Notes: generated from the sequence alone by a model not told the origin. A stretch of 64,000 nt of DNA from Burkholderia cepacia (GCF_001039005.1 NZ_LDWR01000077.1:1-64000); one strand, 5' to 3'. Shown: positions 16,963-26,194, numbered from the stretch's first letter. A program made the numbers and translations.

Positions 16963-17574
16963 TTAACGACGCATGACCTTTTCGGACGGCGTCAGTGCTT
17001 CGATATAGGCCGGACGGCTGAAGATCCGTTCGGCGTACTTCATCAGCGGCGCGGCGTTCTTCGACAGCTCGATGCCGTAGTGATCCAGACGCCACAGCAG
17101 CGGTGCGATCGCGACGTCGAGCATCGAGAACTCTTCGCCGAGCATGTACTTGTTCTTCAGGAAGATCGGCGCGAGCTGCGTCAGGCGATCGCGGATCGCG
17201 AGGCGTGCCTTCTCGTGGTTCTTCTCCGCAGCCTTGCCCTTCTCGTTCTCGAGCGTGCTGACGTGAACGAACAGTTCCTTCTCGAAGTTGAGCAGGAACA
17301 GGCGCGCACGTGCGCGCTGCACCGGGTCGGCCGGCATCAGTTGCGGATGCGGGAAGCGCTCGTCGATGTACTCGTTGATGATGTTCGATTCGTACAGGAT
17401 CAAGTCGCGCTCGACCAGGATCGGCACCTGGCCATACGGGTTCATCACCGAAATATCTTCCGGCTTGTTGAACAGGTCGACGTCGCGGATCTCGAAGTCC
17501 ATGCCCTTCTCGAACAGCACCAGCCGGCAACGCTGGGAGAACGGGCAAGTTGTGCCGGAATACAGAACCATCAT
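16963..17574 (-). CDS. sspA: stringent starvation protein A
   Basis: The protein has 203 residues with a glutathione-S-transferase fold: thioredoxin-like N-terminal half (MVLYSGTTCPFSQRCRLVL; NPYGQVPILVERDLILYESN) and an all-helical C-terminal half. SspA binds RNA polymerase and changes promoter use during starvation and acid stress; it has no transferase activity in studied cases. The proline and 'ESNII' motifs of the GST N-domain are in place. GAGG stands before the start. It is cotranscribed with sspB downstream and follows petC. Confidence 0.95.
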   Translation of the reverse strand: MMVLYSGTTCPFSQRCRLVLFEKGMDFEIRDVDLFNKPEDISVMNPYGQVPILVERDLILYESNIINEYIDERFPHPQLMPADPVQRARARLFLLNFEKELFVHVSTLENEKGKAAEKNHEKARLAIRDRLTQLAPIFLKNKYMLGEEFSMLDVAIAPLLWRLDHYGIELSKNAAPLMKYAERIFSRPAYIEALTPSEKVMRR

Positions 17575-17588
17575 ATTTACATTTCCTC

Positions 17589-17651
17589 AAAAAAGCCGAG
17601 GGCCGGCACGCGGCGCAACCCCTTTCACGGGTTCCGCCTTGCGCCGGCCCC
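17589..17651 (-). terminator. probable terminator after petC
   Basis: Reading minus, a long hairpin (GGGCCGGCGCAAGGCGG ... CCGCGTGCCGGCCC with an inner AACCC/GGGTT pairing) is followed by TTTTTT. It sits between petC and sspA and should end the pet transcript or reduce read-through into sspA. Confidence 0.65.
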
Positions 17652-17668
17652 ACGCCGGTCAGGCGTGA

Positions 17669-18427
17669 TTACTTGATATCTTTCCAGTACGCGGCATTGA
17701 GCCGCCAAGCCAGGAAAGTCAGGACCCCGAGAAAAATCAGCACCCACACGCCGAGGCGCTTGCGGGTCTGCTGGGCCGGCTCGGACATCCACGTCATATA
17801 GGCCACCAGGTCGGCAACCGCAGCATCATAATCCGGTGACGACAGCGTCCCCGGCGTGACCTGCTGGAAGCCAACGAGCGTGTGGACCTTCTCGCCCGTC
17901 TCCTCGTCCGTCTTGTCTTCGAATCTGGCGGTGCGCTGCCCCTGCAGCTGCCACAATACATGGGGCATGCCGACGTTCTCGAACACCGCGTTGTTCCAGC
18001 CGGTCGGCCGCGTATCGTCGCGGTAGAAACTCCGCAGATACGTATACAGCCAGTCGCGGCCGCGCGCCCGCTCCTCGACCGACAGGTCGGGCGGCGAGGT
18101 GCCGAGCCAGTTCTTCGCGTCTTCGGGCCGCATCGCGACGGACATCGTGCTCCCGACCTTGTCGGTCGTGAACAGGAGATTCGTTTCGATCTCCTTCTGG
18201 GATATGCCCAGATCCGTCAGACGGTTGTAGCGCATCAGGTTCGCGCTGTGGCAGTTCAGGCAATAGTTTACAAACAATTGCGCGCCGTGCTGAAGCGAAA
18301 CGAGATTTTCCGTGTTATCGGGCGCCCGGTCGAGCGGAAAATTACCTTCCGCCCGCACGGCCGGCGCCACCAGCAGCGCACACGCGGTCGCCCCGATCAG
18401 CGCGAGTGTCGAAAGCAGTTTCTTCAT
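17669..18427 (-). CDS. petC: cytochrome c1 of the bc1 complex
   Basis: The protein has 252 residues. A signal peptide (1-26) exports it to the periplasm. The haem c site is C56-x-x-C59-H60 (VNYCLNCHSANL), the region MSVAMRPEDAKNW probably supplies the methionine ligand, and a C-terminal anchor (about 224-245, LGVWVLIFLGVLTFLAWRL) holds it in the membrane. It accepts electrons from the Rieske centre and passes them to a soluble or membrane cytochrome c. It is last of the petA-petB-petC operon, 21 bp after petB. Confidence 0.96.
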   Translation of the reverse strand: MKKLLSTLALIGATACALLVAPAVRAEGNFPLDRAPDNTENLVSLQHGAQLFVNYCLNCHSANLMRYNRLTDLGISQKEIETNLLFTTDKVGSTMSVAMRPEDAKNWLGTSPPDLSVEERARGRDWLYTYLRSFYRDDTRPTGWNNAVFENVGMPHVLWQLQGQRTARFEDKTDEETGEKVHTLVGFQQVTPGTLSSPDYDAAVADLVAYMTWMSEPAQQTRKRLGVWVLIFLGVLTFLAWRLNAAYWKDIK

Positions 18428-18448
18428 GTCGTTCTCTCCTCGCTCTCG

Positions 18449-19831
18449 TTAATGGGGCTTGAAGCGCACCCGCTCCGGCGGCTGCTTGAACGTGCCAAGC
18501 GGCGTCCAGACGGGCATGCCGAGGAAGAACGCGAAGTAAATCAGCGCACACACCTGCGCGATCAGCGTCGAGGCCGGCGATGGCGGCCGCGTGCCGAGGA
18601 ACGCGAGGATCAGGAACGCCGCGATGAAGATCCCGAGGAACACCTTGTGGAACAGCGGCCGGTAGCGGATCGACTTCACCGGGCTGCGGTCGAGCCACGG
18701 CAGGAAGAACAGCGTGATCACCGCCGAGCCCATCACGACGACGCCCCAGAACTTCGATTCCGTCAGGAACATGAACACGACGATCGCCGCGGCCAGCACC
18801 GGCAGCCCGGCCTTCCACTTGCCGCGCGCGCGGATCAGCGCAAGCACGCCGAGCAGCGCGATCACGATCATCAGCACGATCTTGAACGGGTCGGTGGTGG
18901 CGCGCAGCATCGCGTAGAACGCGGTGAAATACCAGACCGGCGCGATCTCGGGCGGCGTCTGCAGCGGGTTCGCCGGGACGAAGTTGTTCGCCTCGAGGAA
19001 GTAGCCGCCCATCTCCGGCGAGAAGAACACGATCAGCGCGAACACCATCAGGAACACGCACACGCCGAAGAAATCGTGCACCGAGTAGTACGGGTGGAAC
19101 GGGATGCCGTCGAGCGGAATGCCGTTCTCGCCCTTCTTCGCCTTGATCTCGATGCCGTCCGGGTTATTTGACCCCACTTCGTGCAGTGCGACGAGGTGCG
19201 CGATCACGAGGCCGACCAGCACGAGCGGAATCGCGATCACGTGGAACGCGAAGAAGCGGTTCAGCGTGACGTCGGACACCACGTAGTCGCCGCGGATCCA
19301 CAGCGACAGGTCCGGGCCGACGAACGGGATCGCCGAGAACAGGTTCACGATCACCTGCGCGCCCCAGAACGACATCTGACCCCACGGCAGCAGGTAGCCG
19401 AAGAACGCTTCGGCCATCAGGCACAGGAAGATCGCGCAGCCGAAGATCCACACGAGTTCGCGCGGCTTGCGGTACGAACCGTACATCAGCCCGCGAAACA
19501 TGTGCAGGTAGACGACGACAAAGAACAGCGACGCACCCGTGGAGTGCATGTAGCGGATCAGCCAGCCCCACGGCACCTCACGCATGATGTACTCGACCGA
19601 CGCGAACGCGAGCGTCGAGTCGGGCTTGTAGTTCATCGTCAGGAAGATGCCCGTGACGATCTGGTTGACGAGCACCAGCAGCGCGAGGGAGCCGAAGAAG
19701 TACCAGAAGTTGAAGTTCTTCGGCGCGTAGTACTCGGAAACGTGCTTCTTCCAGGTGGACGTGAGCGGGAAGCGCTGGTCGATCCAGCCGGTGAGACCTG
19801 TCGTGGAGACTTCTTTGTTGTCGCCAGCCAT
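18449..19831 (-). CDS. petB: cytochrome b of the bc1 complex
   Basis: The protein has 460 residues from ATG 19831. It is the membrane core of ubiquinol-cytochrome c reductase, binding two b haems and both quinone sites. Seen are HSTGASLFFVVVYLHMFRG (haem histidines), GYLLPWGQMSFWGAQVI (conserved Qo region) and PEIAPVWYFTAFYAMLRA (the PEWY-like Qo loop, here PEIAPVWYF, PVWY at its centre). At least eight hydrophobic helices are visible. The start A is shared with the petA stop (TGATG). Ends in a basic tail. Confidence 0.96.
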   Translation of the reverse strand: MAGDNKEVSTTGLTGWIDQRFPLTSTWKKHVSEYYAPKNFNFWYFFGSLALLVLVNQIVTGIFLTMNYKPDSTLAFASVEYIMREVPWGWLIRYMHSTGASLFFVVVYLHMFRGLMYGSYRKPRELVWIFGCAIFLCLMAEAFFGYLLPWGQMSFWGAQVIVNLFSAIPFVGPDLSLWIRGDYVVSDVTLNRFFAFHVIAIPLVLVGLVIAHLVALHEVGSNNPDGIEIKAKKGENGIPLDGIPFHPYYSVHDFFGVCVFLMVFALIVFFSPEMGGYFLEANNFVPANPLQTPPEIAPVWYFTAFYAMLRATTDPFKIVLMIVIALLGVLALIRARGKWKAGLPVLAAAIVVFMFLTESKFWGVVVMGSAVITLFFLPWLDRSPVKSIRYRPLFHKVFLGIFIAAFLILAFLGTRPPSPASTLIAQVCALIYFAFFLGMPVWTPLGTFKQPPERVRFKPH

Positions 19832-20451
19832 CACGCTTCTCCTTTCTCGTCCTTGCCGATCACGAGGGACGTCGCCGACGTGAACATATAGGGCGGGATG
19901 TCGAGATTCTGAGGCGCCGGCTTGTTCTTGAACACACGGCCGGCGAGGTCGTAGGTCGAACCGTGGCACGGGCACAGGAAACCACCCGGCCAGTCGTCCG
20001 GCAGGTTCGGCTGCGGACCCGGCGTGAAGCGTTGGCTAGGCGTGCAGCCGAGGTGCGTACACACGGCCATCACGACGAGAATGTTCTTGCGATCGGCCCG
20101 CGCGCGATATTCGTTGGCGCAATACGCGGGCAACGGCATCGAATACGGGGATTTCGTGGTGGGATCGGCCACTTCCTTGTCGGCCTTGACCACGTCGGCC
20201 AGCATCGAATCGGTGCGATTCAGGATCCAGACGGGTTTGCCGCGCCACGGCACGGTGACCATCTCGCCGGGCTTCAGGCCGCTGATGTCGACCTCGACCG
20301 GCGCACCGGCCGCTTTCGCTTTCTCGGACGGCGCAAGCGACGCCGCGAAAGGTATGACGGTGGCTACGCCTCCCACGCCACCTGCTACGGATGTCGCAAT
20401 CAGCCAGGTACGGCGGCCGCTGTCGACGCGTTTCTCTTCCTTGTCTCGCAT
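19831..20451 (-). CDS. petA: Rieske iron-sulfur subunit of the bc1 complex
   Basis: The protein has 206 residues from ATG 20451, which has GGGG about 9 bases upstream; an upstream in-frame start would add a head without counterpart in the family. It has a twin-arginine signal (SGRRTWLIA) with membrane helix (about 14-36), so it is a Tat substrate, and the tat genes lie 2.4 kb away. The [2Fe-2S] ligands are C131-T-H133-L-G-C136 and C160-P-C162-H163. It moves electrons from ubiquinol to cytochrome c1. First gene of petABC; its stop overlaps the petB start. Confidence 0.96.
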   Translation of the reverse strand: MRDKEEKRVDSGRRTWLIATSVAGGVGGVATVIPFAASLAPSEKAKAAGAPVEVDISGLKPGEMVTVPWRGKPVWILNRTDSMLADVVKADKEVADPTTKSPYSMPLPAYCANEYRARADRKNILVVMAVCTHLGCTPSQRFTPGPQPNLPDDWPGGFLCPCHGSTYDLAGRVFKNKPAPQNLDIPPYMFTSATSLVIGKDEKGEA

Positions 20452-20669
20452 CACACGCCCCACTTCTGAGTTGGATTTTCCGTCACCACTTTCCATTCCG
20501 CCGCTAGTTTGCTCGAATGGAGTCGTCATTTACAAGGCCCGGAGATGAAAATCCCTTCGAAGTGATTGATAGTTAAGGGTTTTCCCCCACTACCGGAGCG
20601 ATTAAATCATTTCGCTTTTAAGCGTCTGCTTCATTGTGAAATTTCGATGCGCCGCCGCAAATCCGTGGT

Positions 20670-21416
20670 TCAGACCGGATTATGAATATCGATAAAAAGG
20701 TGTTCGAGATCGAATTCTTCGGATAAATGGGCGCCGAGCGCCTGGATTCCGTAGCGTTCGGTCGCATGGTGCCCTGCCGCAACGAACGCGACGCCGCTCT
20801 CGGCCGCCGTGTGCGTCACGTATTCGGACACCTCGCCGGTCAGGAACACGTCCGCGCCGGCATCGATCGCCGCGTCGAAATAGCTCTGCGCGGCGCCCGT
20901 GCACCACGCGATGCGGCGCAGCTGCATGTCCGAATCGCCGAGCACGAGCGGCGTGCGGCCGAGCACGCGCTCGACCTTCGCGACGAAGTGCTCGAGCGTG
21001 ACGGGCATCGGCAGCGTGGCCATCCAGCCGAGGTCGCCTTCGCCGAACCGCTGCTCACCGATCAGCCCGAGCTTCGCGCCGAGCTGCGCGTTGTTGCCGA
21101 ATTCGGGATGCGCGTCGAGCGGCAGGTGGAACGCGAACAGGTTCAGGTCGTTCGCGAGCAGCAGCTTCAGGCGCTGGTACTTGCGGCCCGTGATCTGCGG
21201 CGCCTCGTTACGCCAGAAATAGCCGTGATGAACGAGCACGGCATCCGCCCCCCATTCGAGCGCGGCCTCCAGGAACGCGACCGACGCGGTCACGCCGGTG
21301 GCGATCTTTTCGACCTTGCGGCGCCCCTCGACCTGGAGACCGTTCGGGCAATAGTCCTTGAAGCGAGCGGTTTCAAGGGTATTGTTCAAGTACAATTCAA
21401 GTTCGATCCGATCCAT
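20670..21416 (-). CDS. Nif3-like dinuclear metal-centre protein
   Basis: The protein has 248 residues from ATG 21416; a frame extension upstream overlaps the divergent protease gene and is rejected. It fits the Nif3/YbgI family: LYLNNTLETARFKDYCPNGLQVEG at the start, metal ligands in AVLVHHGYFWR and GEVSEYVTHTAAE..GHHATERYG at the end. Members form hexameric rings with a dimetal site; their substrate is uncertain (GTP cyclohydrolase-like activity has been proposed). Start codons of this gene and the HtrA gene are only 21 bp apart and divergent. Confidence 0.93.
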   Translation of the reverse strand: MDRIELELYLNNTLETARFKDYCPNGLQVEGRRKVEKIATGVTASVAFLEAALEWGADAVLVHHGYFWRNEAPQITGRKYQRLKLLLANDLNLFAFHLPLDAHPEFGNNAQLGAKLGLIGEQRFGEGDLGWMATLPMPVTLEHFVAKVERVLGRTPLVLGDSDMQLRRIAWCTGAAQSYFDAAIDAGADVFLTGEVSEYVTHTAAESGVAFVAAGHHATERYGIQALGAHLSEEFDLEHLFIDIHNPV

Positions 21417-21437
21417 ATAAACCTCTAATCCATTCAG

Positions 21438-22643
21438 ATGCTTAGACGCTTCTGGCTGTTCTTCGCGCAGGCGGTTACCGTGCTGCTCGCGCTGATGTTC
21501 ATCGTCGTGACGCTCAAGCCGCAATGGCTGCAACGGCAAGGACAGCTCGGCAAGCAGCTCGCCACGCCGATCGTTGCGCTGCGGGAAGTCGCACCGGGCA
21601 TCGGCGGCGCGCCGGCGACCACGTCGTACGCGGAAGCCGCGCAGAAGGCGATGCCGGCCGTCGTCAACGTATTCTCCAGCAAGGACGGCTCGCTGCCGCC
21701 CGACCCGCGCGCGAAAGATCCGCTGTTCCGCTACTTCTTCGGCGACCGCAACGCCCGCAAGCAGCAGGACGAACCGGCAGCCAACCTTGGCTCGGGCGTT
21801 ATCGTGAGCCCTGAAGGTTACATTCTAACGAACCAGCACGTCGTGGACGGCGCCGACCAGATCGAAGTCGCGCTCGCCGACGGCCGTACGGCCACCGCGA
21901 AGGTGATCGGCAGCGATCCCGAGACCGACCTGGCCGTGCTGAAGATCAACATGACGAACCTGCCGACGATCACGCTCGGCCGTTCCGACCAGTCGCGGGT
22001 CGGCGACGTCGTGCTCGCGATCGGCAACCCGTTCGGCGTCGGTCAGACGGTCACGATGGGGATCATCAGCGCGCTCGGTCGCAACCACCTCGGCATCAAC
22101 ACGTTCGAGAACTTCATCCAGACCGACGCGCCGATCAACCCCGGCAACTCGGGCGGCGCGCTGGTCGACGTAAACGGCAACCTGCTCGGCATCAACACGG
22201 CGATCTACTCGCGCTCGGGCGGCTCGCTCGGCATCGGCTTCGCGATTCCCGTGTCGACCGCGCGCACGGTGCTCGAAAGCATCATCACGTCGGGCTCGGT
22301 CACGCGCGGCTGGATCGGCGTCGAGCCGCAGGACGTCACGCCGGAAATCGCCGAGTCGTTCGGGCTGCAGCAGAAATCGGGCGCGATCGTCGCGGGCGTG
22401 CTGCAGGGTGGCCCGGCCGACAAGGCCGGCATCAAGCCGGGCGACATCCTGGTCACGGTCAACGGCGAGGAAATCACCGACACGACGAAGCTGCTGAACG
22501 TCGTCGCGCAGATCAAGCCGGGCACGCCGACCAAGGTGCACGTCGTGCGCAAGGGCAAGGAGTTTGACGTGAACGTCGTGATCGGCAAGCGCCCGCCGCC
22601 GCCGAAACAAACGCTCGACGAGCAGGACAGCGATACCGAATGA
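21438..22643 (+). CDS. membrane-anchored HtrA-family serine protease (DegS/AlgW type)
   Basis: The protein has 401 residues. An uncleaved N-terminal anchor (about 5-26) fixes it to the inner membrane with the protease domain in the periplasm. The triad is H134 (TNQHVVDG), D164 (PETDLAVL) and S238 (PGNSGG). One PDZ domain follows (about 290-385, GAIVAGVLQGGPADKAGIKPGD), so the layout is that of DegS/AlgW, which cut anti-sigma factors upon envelope stress, rather than two-PDZ DegP. A proline-rich end (KRPPPPKQ) closes it. The promoter must overlap the nif3-like gene because only 21 bp separate the starts. Confidence 0.93.
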   Translation: MLRRFWLFFAQAVTVLLALMFIVVTLKPQWLQRQGQLGKQLATPIVALREVAPGIGGAPATTSYAEAAQKAMPAVVNVFSSKDGSLPPDPRAKDPLFRYFFGDRNARKQQDEPAANLGSGVIVSPEGYILTNQHVVDGADQIEVALADGRTATAKVIGSDPETDLAVLKINMTNLPTITLGRSDQSRVGDVVLAIGNPFGVGQTVTMGIISALGRNHLGINTFENFIQTDAPINPGNSGGALVDVNGNLLGINTAIYSRSGGSLGIGFAIPVSTARTVLESIITSGSVTRGWIGVEPQDVTPEIAESFGLQQKSGAIVAGVLQGGPADKAGIKPGDILVTVNGEEITDTTKLLNVVAQIKPGTPTKVHVVRKGKEFDVNVVIGKRPPPPKQTLDEQDSDTE

Positions 22644-22691
22644 CGTTCGGCGGGCGGCGCGCCGCCGCGTGCCGGCCGTGAACGGAAATGA

Positions 22692-22717
22692 AAAAGGGCA
22701 GCCGAGGCTGCCCTTTT
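22692..22717. terminator. bidirectional terminator between the HtrA gene and tatC
   Basis: A perfect 12-base inverted repeat (AAAAGGGCAGCC at 22692-22703 and its complement at 22706-22717, two bases between) gives a T-run on both strands. It should end the plus-strand HtrA transcript and also the minus-strand his/tat transcript, 130 bp after tatC. Confidence 0.88.
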
Positions 22718-22848
22718 GTTTTGCATCGAAGACCGTGTTGTGTGTTGCCGGTGACGTGGCCTCGACCCGCTTTCCGCCGGCAACGCCACCGGGCCGCATC
22801 ACGCCTGGCCGCAAGGCCAGCCTCCGCGCGCCGCCCGGCGCCTCATCG

Positions 22849-23637
22849 TCAGCTCGCGGCTTCGCCGTTCCCCGCCTCGCCCTCTTCGGCCGGCTTCTTC
22901 GGCACGAAGAACCGCGCGGCCAGGATCCCGGCCTCGTACAGCACGATGAGCGGCAGCGCGAGCATCAGTTGCGAGAACACGTCCGGCGGCGTGACGACCG
23001 CCGCGACGACGAACGCGCCGACGATCACGTACGGCCGGATCTCCTTCAGCTTCTTCACCGTCAGCACGCCCATCCGGACGAGCAGCACGACGACGATCGG
23101 CACCTCGAACGTGACCCCGAACGCGATGAACATCCCGAGCACGAAGCTCAGGTAGTTGTCGATGTCGGTCGTCATCTCGGCGCCGAGCGGCGCGTTGTAG
23201 TGCGCCATCACGCGGAAGATCGTCGGAAACACGAGGAAGTACGCGAACGCCATCCCGCACAGGAACAGGAAGTAGCTGCTGCCGACGAGCGGCACGACGA
23301 GCTTCTTCTCGTGCTGGTACAGCCCCGGCGCAACAAACGCCCAGATCTGGTACAGCACGACCGGCAGCGCGATCACGAGCGCGACGAGCATCGTGACCTT
23401 CATCGGCACGAAGAACGAGCCGGTGACGTCGGTCACGATCATCTTGCCGTCCTTCGGCAGGTTCTGCATCAACGGCCGCGCGAGCAGCTTGAAGATGTCG
23501 GGCGCCCAGTAGACGAGCCCGAGGAACACGACGATCACGGCCAGCCCCGCGCGAATGATGCGATCGCGAAGCTCGACGAGATGGGAAATGAAGGTTTCTT
23601 CCGGGGCGTCGCCCGGGTTCTGCTGGGGGTCGCTCAC
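22849..23637 (-). CDS. tatC: Sec-independent translocase subunit TatC
   Basis: The protein has 262 residues. It starts at GTG 23637 (GAGGG about 7 bases upstream); longer frames overlap tatB. Six membrane helices are visible. Conserved are FISHLVELRDRIIRA (N-terminal signal-binding face), YQIWAFVAPGLYQHEKK and the FxFG-less loop FEVPIVVVLL. TatC recognises the twin-arginine signal together with TatB. It completes tatABC, which shares the minus strand with the his cluster. Confidence 0.95.
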   Translation of the reverse strand: MSDPQQNPGDAPEETFISHLVELRDRIIRAGLAVIVVFLGLVYWAPDIFKLLARPLMQNLPKDGKMIVTDVTGSFFVPMKVTMLVALVIALPVVLYQIWAFVAPGLYQHEKKLVVPLVGSSYFLFLCGMAFAYFLVFPTIFRVMAHYNAPLGAEMTTDIDNYLSFVLGMFIAFGVTFEVPIVVVLLVRMGVLTVKKLKEIRPYVIVGAFVVAAVVTPPDVFSQLMLALPLIVLYEAGILAARFFVPKKPAEEGEAGNGEAAS

Positions 23638-23678
23638 GCCGGCCCTCGGTAGGATAAACGTGCGAGCATGCGCTCGGC

Positions 23679-24209
23679 TCAGAAGAAGCGCGTCGGCCGG
23701 CGCAGGCTGGCCGGCTGGTGGCGCGCGACACGCGCGGCGCCCGACTGCACGTGTGTGCGGCGGGTGGTCGCGCGCTTGTACCAGACAGGCGTCGCCGCCT
23801 GCTTGACGCGCCAGTTGCGGCGCTTCGGCGCAAGCGCGGTCATGCTGCCGCGCCACGACGGCGCCGCGGGCGTGTCGGAACCGTAGGACCCGGCATCGCC
23901 GGAACCTTCGTTAAGACCGCCGACCGCGGAATGCCACGTGTCGTTCAGTTCCTTCTCGTGCTCGCGCAGGTTGTCGTGAATCGTCGTCTCGACATTGCGC
24001 GCGGCCGACTCGAAATCGGTCTTCATCGTCCGCAGCGCGTCGAGTTCGATTTCGCGCGAGACCTCGGCCTTCACGTCGTTGATGTACCGCTGCGCGCGGC
24101 CGAACAATGCGCCTGCCGTACGCGCGACGCGCGGCAGGCGCTCGGGGCCGAGCACCACGAGCGCGACGACGCCGATCAGCGCCATCTTCGAAAGACCGAG
24201 ATCCAGCAT
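23679..24209 (-). CDS. tatB: Sec-independent translocase subunit TatB
   Basis: The protein has 176 residues. One N-terminal helix (MLDLGLSKMALIGVVALVVLGPERLP) with the typical GPERLP hinge is followed by an amphipathic helix and a charged region (about 40-95). The last ~50 residues are strongly basic (RRNWRVKQAATPVWYKRATTRR), longer than in enterobacterial TatB and, to my knowledge, a feature of Burkholderia proteins. It links TatC to the incoming substrate. It lies between tatA and tatC. Confidence 0.94.
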   Translation of the reverse strand: MLDLGLSKMALIGVVALVVLGPERLPRVARTAGALFGRAQRYINDVKAEVSREIELDALRTMKTDFESAARNVETTIHDNLREHEKELNDTWHSAVGGLNEGSGDAGSYGSDTPAAPSWRGSMTALAPKRRNWRVKQAATPVWYKRATTRRTHVQSGAARVARHQPASLRRPTRFF

Positions 24210-24233
24210 TGCGAGCCTGTCAGCGTACGGGCG

Positions 24234-24464
24234 TTACGCCTTGTTCGAATCGGAACGCGTCGTTTCCTTCGCGTTGACGTCGACCGAGCCCGAGCGCGGC
24301 AGTTGCTGCGCGTCCGCCGGCGTCTCGCCTTCCTTCATGCCGTCCTTGAAACCCTTCACCGCGCTGCCGAGGTCGTTGCCGATGTTGCGCAGCTTCTTCG
24401 TACCGAAAACCAGCGCGACGATCAGCAGCACGATCAGCCAGTGCCAAATGCTCAATCCACCCAT
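24234..24464 (-). CDS. tatA: Sec-independent translocase pore subunit TatA
   Basis: The protein has 76 residues from ATG 24464 (GAGAGG about 9 bases upstream). A single membrane helix (SIWHWLIVLLIVALVFG) is followed by the FGTKKLRNIGNDLGSAVKGFKDG amphipathic helix and an acidic, flexible tail. Many copies assemble to pass folded proteins across the inner membrane. It is first of tatABC, 25 bp before tatB. Confidence 0.95.
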   Translation of the reverse strand: MGGLSIWHWLIVLLIVALVFGTKKLRNIGNDLGSAVKGFKDGMKEGETPADAQQLPRSGSVDVNAKETTRSDSNKA

Positions 24465-24558
24465 GATGAAACCTCTCCTCAACCACACCGCTTCGCGGCG
24501 CAAATCGCCGGCGACGCGCCGGCTTCGACTATCGGATGCGGGGAAACGCCCCGCGCCG

Positions 24559-24924
24559 TCAACCCATCCGCTGCCAGGGGCGCGGGCCGGCCAGGATATG
24601 CGCGTGCAGGTGATAGACCTCCTGCCCGCCGCCGGGACCCGTGTTGATCACCGTGCGGAAACCGGTTTCGCCGCCCGTATACGCTACGCCGAGTTGCTCG
24701 GCGAGGCGCGACACGAGCAGCATCAGCCGGCCGAGCATCGGCGCATCGCCTTCGCTCGCCGCCGACAGCGTCGGCAAGTGCTGGCGCGGAATCACGAGCA
24801 CGTGCGTCTCGGCCGCCGGGCGGATGTCGCGGAACGCGACGAATTCGTCGTCCTCGTGCACCTTCGTGCTCGGGATCTCGCCTGCCGCGATCTTGCAGAA
24901 CAGGCAATTCGGATCGTGACTCAT
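24559..24924 (-). CDS. hinT: HIT-family nucleotide hydrolase HinT
   Basis: The protein has 121 residues. The histidine triad is Y-H105-L-H107-A-H109-I-L, and FCKIAAGEIPSTKVHEDD is the usual N-terminal part. HinT proteins hydrolyse adenosine phosphoramidates such as lysyl-AMP. It stands between the DUF4870-like gene and tatA in a co-directional run after hisE, a layout common in Burkholderia and relatives. Confidence 0.94.
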   Translation of the reverse strand: MSHDPNCLFCKIAAGEIPSTKVHEDDEFVAFRDIRPAAETHVLVIPRQHLPTLSAASEGDAPMLGRLMLLVSRLAEQLGVAYTGGETGFRTVINTGPGGGQEVYHLHAHILAGPRPWQRMG

Positions 24925-24955
24925 GTTGCTCCTGCTGACGCCCGCGCGTGGCCGG

Positions 24956-25348
24956 TCAGAACCACGCCTGCGGATCGAGCGTCTTGTTGTCGTTCAGGTA
25001 CAGCCAACCCTTGATAATACGGTACAGCGTCCAGATCCATGTGACAAACATCACTGCAAATCCGATCACGATGAACATCAGCGCGAACCCGATCACGTAC
25101 GCGATCAGTGCGCGCCAGAACGTGCGGATCTGCCACTCGAAGTGATCGGCATACGGCGTGCCGGCCACATCGCCGCGCTTCACGTAGTTGATGATGATCG
25201 CGATGATGCCCGTCACGCCGCCCGTCAGCCAATGAAACGCATAGAGGCCATAGAGCACGTGAGTCAGCGTGCGCAGCCCGTTCAGGCGTTCAGCGTCCGC
25301 GGCCCCCGGCACCGACGGCGGCGGAAACTGGCTTGGCGTATCGGTCAT
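24956..25348 (-). CDS. DUF4870-like multi-pass membrane protein
   Basis: The protein has 130 residues from ATG 25348 (GGGG about 11 bases upstream); an in-frame ATG at 25372 would add eight. A proline-rich head is followed by three to four hydrophobic segments (THVLYGLYAFHWLTG; GIIAIIINYV; RALIAYVIGFALMFIVIGFA; MFVTWIWTLYRIIKG). The order and the HFEWQIRTFWRALI stretch between helices fit the DUF4870 family. The role is unknown. It sits between hisE and hinT. Confidence 0.85.
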   Translation of the reverse strand: MTDTPSQFPPPSVPGAADAERLNGLRTLTHVLYGLYAFHWLTGGVTGIIAIIINYVKRGDVAGTPYADHFEWQIRTFWRALIAYVIGFALMFIVIGFAVMFVTWIWTLYRIIKGWLYLNDNKTLDPQAWF

Positions 25349-25416
25349 GATGCTACCCCCGTTAGATGACATTTCTTACAGCTTACCGCACTGTGGCCGT
25401 CCCGCGACAAAGCCTG

Positions 25417-25782
25417 TCACCCGCCGTTTTCCTCGCGCTCGCGGCGCTTGCGCAGCGCCTTCTCCTCGATGCCCGACAATCCTTCGCGGCGCTCGAGTTC
25501 GGCGATCACGTCGGCCGGGCTCAGGTCGAAGTGCGACAGCATCACGAGGCAGTGAAACCACAGGTCGGCCACCTCGCCGACGAGCGCGGTCGGCGCGCCG
25601 CCCTGGCGCACGTCCTTCGCGGCCAGCACGACTTCCGTCGCCTCTTCGCCGATCTTCTTCAGCACCGCGTCGTCGCCCTTGTGGAACAGGCGCGATACGT
25701 ACGATTGATCGGGATCGCCGCCCTTGCGGCTATCGATCACGGCCGCGAGGCGCAGCAGCGTGTCTTCGGTGGATTGCGTCAT
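25417..25782 (-). CDS. hisE: phosphoribosyl-ATP diphosphatase
   Basis: The protein has 121 residues. It removes pyrophosphate from PR-ATP, the second step of histidine synthesis. The MazG-like core has KIGEEATEVVLAAKD and EVADLWFHCLVMLS, with the acidic metal-binding residues in place. HisE is a separate protein here, not fused to HisI. Its start overlaps the hisI stop by 4 bases (ATGA). Confidence 0.95.
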   Translation of the reverse strand: MTQSTEDTLLRLAAVIDSRKGGDPDQSYVSRLFHKGDDAVLKKIGEEATEVVLAAKDVRQGGAPTALVGEVADLWFHCLVMLSHFDLSPADVIAELERREGLSGIEEKALRKRREREENGG

Positions 25783-26194
25783 TTGTAGATGTGTTCGGGG
25801 TCTTTCAGCACCGGATCGACCGCGACCCAGTCGCCGCTGTCGACGTTGCCTTCGAATTTCTGGAAGAAGCACGAATGCCGGCCGGTGTGGCACGCGATGC
25901 CCGACACCTGCTCGACCTTCAGCAGCACGACGTCCTCGTCGCAATCGAGCCGCACCTCGTGCACATGCTGCACGTGGCCCGACTCCTCGCCCTTGAACCA
26001 CAGGCGCTTGCGCGAGCGCGAGTAATAGACCGCGCGCTGCGTCTCGATCGTCTTCGCCAGTGCCTCGCGGTTCATCCACGCGAACATCAGCACGTCGTTC
26101 GTCGACGCTTCCTGCGCGATCACCGGCACGAGGCCGTTGTCGTCCCAGCGAACCTTGTCGAGCCACGCGGGCAGGGATTTCGTTTCCGTATTCA

